From Odobenus rosmarus divergens (Eukaryota > Chordata > Mammalia > Carnivora > Odobenidae), in NCBI RefSeq assembly GCF_000321225.1, contig NW_004450562.1, positions 567,048 to 631,047 on the forward strand: a stretch of DNA of 64,000 nt. Reading direction: 5' to 3'. The notes under the pieces are model-generated. The model was not told the origin of the DNA. It searched no databases and saw only the letters and a program-made list of their open reading frames with translations. Within the stretch, counting starts at the first letter, position 1. Each line of letters begins with the position of its first letter. Below are positions 55,746-64,000 of this stretch, piece by piece. The translations under genes were made by a program, and so were the position numbers.

Positions 55746-56430
55746 AGTTATTTCATCGGTAAATATTTATTGGGCTCCGTTCAGTGCCAAGCACTGTTTG
55801 AGGTGCTGGTGATATAACAGCAAATGTGAAGCACAGAATTGTAACCCAGATGGCATATAACAGTAAGTTGGTCTTGAAATGGTTGGGCAGGGGGACAGGG
55901 AGAAAGATGGGGGTTAGAGATCTATTATAGTTAAGAGTTCAGGTAGGCCCTTCTGAGGAGGGGTCTTTTGAGCTGATGCCTCAGTGACAAAAAAGAGACA
56001 GTCCGGCAGAGATTTGGGGGCAGAGGAAACAGCCAGTACAGACATCCTGGCTGGCAATGAGCCTGCTTGGTCGGGAAGGAAAGGAGGCTGTGCTCCATAC
56101 AGCCTTGTGGGTGAGGAGGAGAGAAGCAAGGGGATGAGGTCTGACAGGTCAGTAGGGCCAGATCCCATAGGGCCTCATCAGTTATGGCAAAGAATTGGGA
56201 TTTCCGTCTAAGTGCAGTGGAAACCGTTGGAAGGTGAGTGCTGTGGTCTAAGTATTCAGGTGATCCTTCTGGCAGCTGTAATGTGGTGGGATTCTATAGA
56301 CAAGGTTTGCAGCAGAGAAAAGAGTAGGCTCTTGCATGGTCCAGGTGAGAGAGGAAGGCAGCTTGGGCTGGGATCATGGCAGGCAAGGTGGAGAGAAGTA
56401 GACGGATGCAGTGAAACTAATGGAACTTGC
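55746..56430 (-). repeat. L2, long copy
   Basis: Reverse L2: 'gtaaatatttattgggctcc', 'agtgccaagcactgtttgag', 'gggccagatcccatagggcc', 'tccaggtgagagaggaaggc' and 'gagaagtagacggatgcagt'. It explains the open frames on both strands at 55914-56655. Confidence 0.88.
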
Positions 56431-56493
56431 TGGAAGATCAGATTTGATGTGATAATGTATGGGAAATGTTTAGCATGCGGCCAAGGACCCAGG

Positions 56494-56560
56494 ATCATCA
56501 TCACCGTCATTGGCACCACCCCCACCTTCTCCTCCACCATCACCACCACCGTTATCATCT
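56494..56560. repeat. (CAC/CAT/TCC)n trinucleotide tract
   Basis: Imperfect atc, cac and tcc triplets; sits between an L2 and a MIR. Confidence 0.75.
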
Positions 56561-56790
56561 TGAGGAACAGTGTAGCGTTATGGTTAAGAGTACAGACTCA
56601 AGCCACATTACTTAGGTTCAAGCCACTTAGAAGCTCTGTGACTGTGGGCAAATGACACATCCTTTCTGTGTTTCAGATACCTTCCCTGTAAAATGGGGGG
56701 GAATCATAATACCTTTCTTCTGGGACATTGTAGAGTACCATAATGTACTCAGCAGATAGTAAACCCTAAACAGTGCTGCTATTATTTGGA
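56561..56790 (+). repeat. MIR, near full length
   Basis: 'gtgtagcgttatggttaaga', 'gctctgtgactgtgggcaaa', 'ccctgtaaaatggggggg' and 'gtactcagcagatagtaaac': the whole MIR order is present. Confidence 0.9.
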
Positions 56791-57714
56791 GGTGGGCAGA
56801 TGGTCCTATATTTGGTAGCTTTGGTGAATATTGCTAAGATCCTCGCATTCTGTGGATATCATCCTTAGAGGTCAAAAACAAACTCTTCTTTATATAACCC
56901 ATTGATTGTTGAGGCTGATGGGAGGGCTCTCTCCTTGACCTCTGAAATGCGGCCATTCCAGAGAGCCAAGACAGTCCCACTGTTTGTTAGAACATTTTAG
57001 CTGCAGGCTTTTCAATCAGCATTCCAAAGATGAAAAGGCAACGAAAATGTACTGGGATTTCCACAGAAAAGAGTGTCAGAGTTCTGTGCCTGCTCTGAAA
57101 ATCCATATCTGGGTGGGGGTTGGCAGGCTTGTCATTCAGATGGCATTACTTCTTACGGGGAGGCTGGGGAAGGGCATCTCATTGTTCCATCTTAAGCAGA
57201 CCCTCATTTCAGCTGTAGGGCCTCAGAGGTAGCAAAAGCTTCCTGAATATTCCAGCTATGGGCTTTGAACAACCTGGGCCAAACATGGGGGCATGTTTGT
57301 CCCAGTCATATATCAGACAGGGGACCAGCTTCTGGGAGGTGAGAAAAGCCCCTGCTTGTAGACTCACCTGGAGCCCAGACGAATTGTGCCCTATAAAAGT
57401 TGTGCCGTATGAAAGTCTGTCCCAAAGAGATAGCCGTATGCATTCCCCTCCACCCACAGCCACAGAAGAGATCTCGTCAACTTTTCTGAGCAATCAAAAG
57501 AATAATCAGTAGCAACATGTGGTAAGATCTGCTAAAACCCAGATCTTTCTCACTCCTACTCGGAAGCAAGAGCCCACAGATGGCAAGTTTTACTTCTGGG
57601 CCAGAGTCCGTTCCTCTACCTGAGGGCTGGGATCTTTAGAACTTGGGAGGCTCTGGGTATCTTTTCCTGCAACCGCTTAGTTGGACAACTTGTTTCTTAG
57701 CTTTAAATTACAGA
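56791..57714. other. Non-repeat intronic sequence
   Basis: Nothing recognised; opposite-strand frames at 57209-57512 overlap and look like chance. Confidence 0.4.
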
Positions 57715-57905
57715 GAAACAGAATAGCATAGCAAAACAAACACCCGGCTTTCAAAGCCAGTCATAGCTGGAGTTCAATCTTAGTTTTATCAATTAGTATC
57801 TGTCACCTGAAGCAAGTCATTTAACCTCTCTGAGTCTCAGTGTCTTCATCTGAAAAGGGGGAATAGGAATAAACACAAGCGTATTTGTAAGATAGGATCT
57901 TACTA
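57715..57905 (+). repeat. MIR
   Basis: 'tggagttcaatcttagtttt', 'taacctctctgagtctcagt' and 'cttcatctgaaaagggggaa' in MIR order. Confidence 0.87.
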
Positions 57906-58034
57906 AGTTATCTACTGTGTTGATGTTTTGTTACTTTACATGGACCTTACATCTGAATATCTGCAAGATCTCGAGGTTAGGTTATGTTCTTAATTTTATT
58001 TATTTTTTATGTTGTTAATTTTAAAACCTCTACT

Positions 58035-58270
58035 GGCATACTAACGGCATGCATTTATTGAGCACTTACTATGTGACAGTCACTGAGCACATTCACAATG
58101 TGTTCGATCCTTAGAATGGCACTGCAAGGTGCATACTATTATAATCCCCGTCTTACAGATGAGAAAAATGAGGCTTACCAGGTAAACTAGCTCACCCAAG
58201 CCACAGACTAGAAAGTGCCGAGCTGGGGTTTGAACCTGGGCTACCAAGTCCTTAACTCACTCTACTAGCC
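58035..58270 (-). repeat. MIR, near full length
   Basis: 'gcatttattgagcacttact', 'cttacagatgagaaaaatga' and 'ctggggtttgaacctgggct' in reverse order; one of the best MIRs here. Confidence 0.9.
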
Positions 58271-58369
58271 CTTAAAACACTCATGCATAATACGTGGCTT
58301 TGCTCCTCAGGAATGTTTTCACACCAATCCGACACACAGTCATACAGAGATGCATCCTTTGCTTCTTGC

Positions 58370-58690
58370 TTTCTAGGAGGTCTTACATATTATGGAGATT
58401 AGAGCTTTCTGATATGATTTGCAGATATTGTTTCCCAGTTTTCCTTTTGACTTTGCTTGTGATGCTATTGTCATTTTGTTTGCCACATAGAAGGGTTTTC
58501 TATTTTATTATATTTTATGATAAAAAGATCTATTAATGTTTTCTTCTGGACTTTGAGTCATTGAAAAGTCTTCCCTACATCAGGAACTTTGCCCATCTTC
58601 TTCTAGCACTTTTATGTTTTCATATTTACATTTAAATCTTTGATCCATTTGAAGTTTATCCTGGTATACAAGGTGAAATACAGGTTTAAA
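58370..58690 (-). repeat. Old L1M fragment
   Basis: 'cttctagcacttttatgttt', 'aaatctttgatccatttgaa' and 'gtttatcctggtatacaagg' match L1M text in reverse. Confidence 0.8.
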
Positions 58691-59274
58691 AAAAAAAACT
58701 TGAAAAAACACTTCAAAACAAATTACCCTATCCAAATGTGGTCAGAGTTTGTGTTTGGAGAGTATCTGGAGTAGTGTATCTTCCTTTAAGAATAAAAGTA
58801 GGTTAATTGGTGTCACAAGTGATAAGTAGGAAGTTGTTCACAATTCTAATTAGACCTCTAGCCTGAAGCTTGAGTAGGGGTTTTCCTGTCCACTGGGGTG
58901 GTCGAGTGCAGGGTGGTGGGGGGAGCTCAAGAGAGGACATTCAGACAAATGAAACTTCTGGAGGTAGCTCTGGATACTCACGAGACCTCTGACTCCTTAT
59001 GCCATCAGTTTCCAAAGCCTCACCTGTGAAACATCCTTAACATTTTTCTCTTTGATACTGTTATAAAATGATTCCTCAGCTATCCTAGGCTTGGTTTTGG
59101 CAAAAAGTGTTACTTTATCAGTGGGTGGTCACATTTGTCTCCTGGCTTCAAGGAATTTACAATCTCAATGAGGCAAGCAAGAGTTAATATGTAATATAAA
59201 TCCTGAATAATACATGGGGGTAGGAAGACAAGTGCTCATTTATATGGTAAAGACCTTTTTGTATGTATTTGAAC
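58691..59274. other. Non-repeat intronic sequence
   Basis: Nothing recognised. Confidence 0.4.
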
Positions 59275-59800
59275 CCAAACTCTTTCAGTTGCAAGTGCCA
59301 GAAACACAACTGAAATTCCTTTAAGCAGAAAGGGAATTTATGCTGATGTAACAGAAAAGTCCAGTAGTTACTGGCTTCAGGCATGGCTGGATCTAGGTGC
59401 TAATTTTCTTCAGAATGTCCTCTCTCTCTCTTCACCTCTCATCTTGTATTTTTATGTGTTGCCTCCATTCTCAGATATGTTCTCCTCTCCTGGTGGAAAT
59501 ATGGCCACCAACATCTCTAAGTTTACCCGCTTCTAATTTACAGGTGTTTTCTTGCCCAGTTCTTCCTGCAAAAATCCCAAGCCTGGTTCTCATGCCCTTT
59601 CCTGAACCAATCGCTGTGACCAGAAAGAGGGGGTTGCTGATTGGCAGTCCTGAGTCACATGTATTCGCACGGGGACTGACAGTTGGCTCAGTCCCATTAA
59701 AACCACAAACACTGAGAGGTGGGCAGTTTTCCCAGAGAAAATGGAAGAACTGTTATTAGAAGAGGGAGGAACCAATGCCGAGCAAGTCAAAGCCCCAGAG
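59275..59800 (+). repeat. Old medium-reiterated repeat, family unresolved
   Basis: 'tttcagttgcaagtgccaga', 'tggcttcaggcatggctgga', 'cctgaaccaatcgctgtgac' and 'aactgttattagaagaggga' are phrases of a common mammalian interspersed repeat I recognise but cannot name. It accounts for the 120-codon frame at 59397-59759. Confidence 0.6.
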
Positions 59801-60329
59801 TGCCCCACAGCACCAGCTTCCTGTCCTCAGAGCCCTTGAAAAATCGACTCCAGGTGCCAAGAACATAAGCAATGAAAGTCATGATTGGAGCAATCTATTA
59901 AACCCATGAAAATGAAGGCTTCCTGGGTTGCTGTCTTGTGATAATCAAGAGCAATAACATTTGTCAGTTTTCAGTTTTCATCAGTGTGACTAAATAAAAC
60001 TAAACAAACAGAAAACGTTGCTGCCTGTCTATTACTGATGATGGGTTTCTGAGATTCTAATGGAATTTGTTGGGAAAGCCACCATTGTGTCATCAGGGTT
60101 TATTAAATACCAAAATCCAGCAGAAGAGAACATATGGGAAAATTGTTTCCCTTTCTCCACCACTGACTATGGTTTGGGGAAAGATCAAGGTCTTGAATTG
60201 GGCAAGATTCTTAATTTGATGCTTTTGTGAGTGACAGTCACTCATTCCACACCTGAATATTCTATAGATTGTGAAGAAACACGGCATAAAGTGCAGGGCT
60301 CTTTGTAAATGAAGCGATCTGGCTACTTT
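59801..60329. other. Non-repeat intronic sequence
   Basis: Nothing recognised. Confidence 0.4.
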
Positions 60330-60510
60330 GTTGGCTGTGCCTCATGCTTACAATGCATTATCTCATTTGGTTCTCACAATAACCTTATGGACTGTTCTCA
60401 TCCCCATTTAGGTGAGGAAACTGAGGCTCAGAAGGATCCCCTCACCAGTGTCCCAGAGCAATGAGTAATAGAATCAGAATTCAGACTCAGGTGGCAGCTG
60501 GACTCCAGCA
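60330..60510 (-). repeat. MIR
   Basis: 'caatgcattatctcatttgg', 'ttaggtgaggaaactgaggc' and 'gaattcagactcaggtggca' in reverse order. Confidence 0.87.
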
Positions 60511-60529
60511 TATGGGTTCCTAACAGTGC

Positions 60530-60690
60530 TCAGTAATTAGCTGGCTGTGTAACCCTGACCTTGTCACCTCACATGGTTTCCTCAATTACTTTTTGCAGGT
60601 GAACCCTTGGGTTGTTAGAAATTTAGTGATGCCACTAAAGTGTTCTACTCTGAGAATCCTGGTACATAATTAGCTCTTAATAATGATAGA
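60530..60690 (+). repeat. MIR, diverged
   Basis: 'ctggctgtgtaaccctgacc' and 'cacatggtttcctcaattac' in MIR order; back to back with the reverse MIR to its left. Confidence 0.65.
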
Positions 60691-60914
60691 TTTCTCCAAT
60701 CACTTTCCTCCCACTTTTTCCAGAAAACATCCACAGTTGCTAAAACGGACCAAATAGCATTCCATTCTTTTCATTTTATCTTTAGGAAGGAAGGCAAGTA
60801 GCCAGGATGTTGACCAAGTTGGCTATCAGCTCTGAATTTTACAATTGTCAATAATCTTTAAAAATAGTCCAATCTGTGAGAGCTGGTAATTACATACCTG
60901 TGTGTAAAGTGCTC

Positions 60915-61140
60915 CAAGGCTGAGCTTTTAAGCAAATCTGGGTTTGAATCATAGTCCTGCCATTGTGACCTCAAAGAAGTTGCAGAGCCTGTCTGAGTCC
61001 CAGGTTCCTCATCTATGACAGGGTCATCAGTAGGTCTGAGCCCACAGGGCTGTCATGGGGATTAAAGGAGATGAAGTGTACAAAGTGCTCTGCACAGTGC
61101 TGCCCCTAAGAAGTGCTCAGGAAAGGCCAGCTGCCAGTCA
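60915..61140 (+). repeat. MIR
   Basis: 'atctgggtttgaatcatagt', 'ggttcctcatctatgacagg' and 'gggctgtcatggggattaaa' in MIR order. Confidence 0.88.
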
Positions 61141-62864
61141 TATAATTATTGATTATTACAATTATAATTAACCTACTATTTCTTGTCCTCACCCCTCCCC
61201 CTCCAAAATAAACTCCAGCACCACAAGATGGCCATTTTTATCACTGACATTTAATAGTTAAACATCCTTTTCTTTGCAGTGGTTTGCAAAGCACCTTGTA
61301 ATTTCCTCTCTTCCTAATTCCTGGAATTCTTTTTGTTTGAACTTGAATTGTTTAAAGCTCTCTGTTCAGCAAACTTTCCTTTGTGTTTTTTCCTCTGATG
61401 TCCAGAGGCTTTGAAACAGTAGCTTTTCCATAATCTCCCACAAAAGTTGCACTAACTCCCTGAAGGGTCGGTGGCTTTAGCTCAGTCTTCTCTTCCAGCT
61501 GGCTGTCTGGCTCCTTCTGTTTTCATTCTTTCCCCGAGATTTTTTTCTCTTTGTTTAGCTCTTTAAAGGGGAATCTCTTACAGGCCTTTCTCTAAAATAT
61601 GCTTGCCTCCTCCATTCAAGATTAAGCTGTTATCTTGGTGACAGGTACTGACGAATACCACATAGAATCACACATGGTCACGTGGCCTGGCTCACAGATT
61701 AGTGCCTTTTTCAGGTGATAATGATCCCCCTGGCAGTTGCAGAAGCTTTGTCATAAAAAGTTGATTATTTATGGCAACCGTGGTTCTGGCCATTAAAATA
61801 ACCTGGGAACTAGTTAGTTGTTCTTTCTCCTCCCCAAGGAACATCTCTGGAATTCATTTATGGCAGAAGAAACACACAAGGGCCCATATCAGGTTTTTTA
61901 ATCAGAATAACCTCCCATCTGTAAGAGCATTTTATAGATTCCAGAGCATTTCCATGTACATAATCTCACAGTGAACTTGTCCCTGGGAGCTGGTCAGATA
62001 TGTCTGTCCAGGGCAGGAGCGGGGGAGGAGGAGAGTGAATCCAGGATGCCGAGCCGTGGCATGGGATTTTGAGGCGATTAGCAGTCCCTTAGATGCACTT
62101 GGGATGTGCCTGGACTGGGCTGTGATAAGAAGGAGAACCGCATCTCCTGCTTTCTGGTGCTTCTCTCAGTCATGCTAATAACAAACGATCTGTGAGAGGA
62201 TTTCACAAGACTCAGAGGGAACCTCGATCATAAAACAATCCTTTATAGATTCATTTAAGCTGTCTTCCCCCCCCACCTTGTGGTATGTGTAAGACATCCA
62301 TCTTATATTGTAACATTTTACTCAGCATCTGCTGCGAGGGGAAACTATGGGATAATGCTTGCTTCCTGATCAAAGTAGGTGAATTCCTAACAGAGGTCAT
62401 TGGAAAGGTATTTGAGGGAGGACAGGAATATTTCTTCCTTTAGTTTTGGTAGGCTTCCAAAGAACAAGGAAAAAAAAACTGATTTGAAGAAACTAATGGT
62501 TTACAATATTTATGGCAACACCACTACCAAATGCCCTGGTTCTACCCGCAGTTGTGACGCGCCTCAGTTCAGTGATCACCCCTGCAATTTTTTTCATTAT
62601 AAAAAGAACATAACCACGTGGTCCATAATTGATACAACCATGATTTTCGTTGTGTGTGTTTTTCCTGCCGGCCTTTGCACATGTATACATATTGCAGAGG
62701 TGCTCTGATAAATGGCTTTCAAACTGCTTTTTTTTTAATGTAGCATTTTTCATGTTGCTTGGCTTCATTAGTATACTTCTTACTGTTTACCGTGGATGTC
62801 CTGTAATTTGATTAAACATCCCCTCTTGTCCAGCATTTGGGTTTCAAGGCAACTTAGCGCAGGA
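61141..62864. other. Long non-repeat intronic stretch
   Basis: About 1.7 kb without a clear repeat. 61600-61980 is AT-rich with TGATAA/TTATC and ATTAAAATAA motifs and could be a regulatory element. The paired frames at 62400-62768 look like chance. Confidence 0.4.
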
Positions 62865-63060
62865 CTGGAAAATGTGGGCTTTGAAGTCACCCACCTGACA
62901 TGATTTCCTGCTCTGCCTCTTCTTAGTTGTGCCAATTTGGGGACTTGCCAGGAGAATGAGAATACTCTCCTCGAAGGGTTGTTTGGATGTATATAAAACG
63001 TTTCGTATAGTTCCTGGCATGTAGTGCATGTTCCATATTCAATAGCTAGTCTTATTATTT
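62865..63060 (+). repeat. MIR
   Basis: 'gctctgcctcttcttagttg', 'cgaagggttgtttggatgta' and 'tagttcctggcatgtagtgc' in MIR order. Confidence 0.82.
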
Positions 63061-63129
63061 CTACTTCATCACTATTAAATTGACAGTGCACTGAAAATAT
63101 TTCCCTTTGGATGATTTTCATTTCATAAA

Positions 63130-63330
63130 TTCACCCACATAGGAAAACTGGGCCGAGACATTTGCATGTTTATATTGCTGTCGGTGTATATTGATGTTTC
63201 TCGATATCATAGTAGTTTTCACTGTCATCAACAATTCTGAGTGTGCTATTTCACTATGCCCTCACCAGCACTGGAAACTCATTTGCTAAGTTGGACAATT
63301 TAGTATGTTAGACATGATGCCTTGTGATCT
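63130..63330 (-). repeat. Worn L1M fragment
   Basis: 'ctatgccctcaccagcactg' resembles the L1M phrase near 'ccctcaccaacact'. Weak but consistent with the L1M copy next door. Confidence 0.4.
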
Positions 63331-63354
63331 GCCCACATGAGAAAAGCAGAGAGA

Positions 63355-63640
63355 ATAGTATAATTAGCACCTCCACTCACCCAGCATCCAGCATCCACAA
63401 TGGTGAACCTCTCCCCAGTCTCACCACACCGTGTTTTCAGCATCCTGTCATTTCAGTCATCAGAACTTCGGCATACGTCTCTACCTGATAAGAACGTTTT
63501 ATTTTTTTACATAACTCCCATGGCTTGTCACACTTAACAAAACTAACAGAATTCCCTCACATCATCTAATATTCGCTCCAAAGTCAGATATCCCCAATTC
63601 AAATTTGCCTTTGGACTGCATCTTAGGTGATATGGAGGGG
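63355..63640 (-). repeat. Old L1 (L1MC/ME-like) 3' UTR
   Basis: 'cacccagcatccagcatcca', 'acttcggcatacgtctctac', 'cacacttaacaaaactaaca' and 'catcatctaatattcgctcc' are L1M 3' text in reverse. Confidence 0.8.
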
Positions 63641-63672
63641 ATTCTTGTTAATTTGTCTCAGAGAGGTTCTGT

Positions 63673-63880
63673 GTGGGGCGCCTGGGTGGCTCGGCTGGTT
63701 AAGCTACCAACTCTTGATTTCGGCTCAGGCCATGATCTCAGGGTTGTGAGGTAGAGCCCTTCATTGGGCTCCATGCTGGGGATGGAGTCTGCTTGAGATT
63801 CTCTCTCTCCCTCTGCCCCTCCCCCGAACCCCCTCGTGCATGCAGCGCTCTCTCTCTCTCTCAAAAACAAACAAAAAAGA
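63673..63880 (+). mobile_element. CAN-SINE (SINEC)
   Basis: 'gggcgcctgggtggctcggc' head, (CT)n, 'caaaaacaaacaaaaaagag' tail. No clear target duplication; its tail lies 30 bp from the next SINE head. Confidence 0.93.
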
Positions 63881-63911
63881 GATCCTATTTGGGAAAAAAA
63901 AAAAGGGAGAG

Positions 63912-64000
63912 GCGCTGGCTGGCTCAGTCAATAGAGCATGAGACTCTTGATCAAAAAGGTCCTGTTTGAATCAGGATCCCAACATGGTTCACTGTTTCTC
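63912..64000 (+). mobile_element. Second CAN-SINE head, cut by window end
   Basis: 'ggcgctggctggctcagtca', 'atagagcatgagactcttga' and 'cctgtttgaatcaggatccc' are the tRNA-Lys-like head of a SINE of the short-body type seen at 51919. It runs out of the window. Confidence 0.8.

Larger units (their letters stand above)
9931..64000 (+). other. Intron downstream of the 63-bp exon (start only)
   Basis: The donor GTAAGT at 9931-9936 opens an intron that runs past the window end. The next expected coding block, starting EPSNKRV in this family, is not found in any open frame, and neither is the N-terminus of the short ARHGEF3 isoform. Such length fits the large 5' introns known for ARHGEF3. It is filled with repeats described below. 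Confidence 0.6.

Noticed and set aside
1..64000. CRISPR arrays, bacterial operons, phage or a novel defence system
   Set aside because: The sequence is plainly mammalian intron; all regularly repeated units are microsatellites or interspersed SINEs and LINEs.

Overview
This window is eukaryotic, mammalian, and from a carnivoran. The clearest sign is about 20 copies of the tRNA-Lys-derived CAN-SINE (SINEC): a head reading roughly 'cacctgggtggctcag', a CT-rich stretch, and an AAATAAATAAAATCTTTAAA tail. Many copies have clear target-site duplications. Carnivoran-type L1 3' ends and old mammalian repeats (MIR, L2, L1M, MER5, MaLR LTR) agree. The SINE form (for example 'gacagagagagacacagc' and 'gcagacgcttaacgactg') resembles bear, seal or mustelid copies more than the modern dog SINEC_Cf type, so an arctoid carnivore is my best guess; this rests on recall, not on a search.

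Only one coding segment is supported: a 63-bp exon on the + strand at 9868-9930, with a good acceptor and a consensus donor (AGT|GTAAGT). Its peptide begins RKRKQSTQDEDAVSLCSLDI. It resembles the stretch just before the conserved EPSNKRV block in the Rho guanine-nucleotide exchange factors NET1 and ARHGEF3, and fits ARHGEF3 (XPLN) better. The window is therefore read as one small internal exon of an ARHGEF3 orthologue with about 9.9 kb of upstream and 54 kb of downstream intron. I found neither the next exon (EPSNKRV...) nor an alternative first exon here.

Layout. 1-9.8 kb: intron with SINEs, one L1 3' end (2.8-3.2 kb), several MIR and L2 pieces, and a homeodomain-like palindrome (2.1 kb). 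9.87-9.93 kb: the exon. 10-25 kb: intron with MIR, L2 and L1M fragments and SINEs. 25.3-25.7 kb: a MaLR LTR carrying a local inverted and direct duplication. 26-41 kb: more L2, MIR and SINEs, and a 58-bp L1 insertion with a 20-bp duplication at 41.3 kb. 41.9-44.1 kb: a processed SUMO1 pseudogene inserted into an older L1 and itself hit by three SINEs. 44-64 kb: a tRNA-Ile-like relic (49.4 kb), L1M blocks, a SINE with an apparent 3' transduction (51.9-52.2 kb), MER5 and hAT transposons, a 5'-truncated L1 (53.4-54.2 kb), L2 and MIR, and two adjoining SINEs at the right edge.

No operon, CRISPR array, phage, functional RNA gene or novel biochemical system was seen. The long open frames are chance frames or lie in repeats. 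The interest lies in the exon, the nested insertion history, the local rearrangements, and a few non-repeat stretches that could be regulatory.
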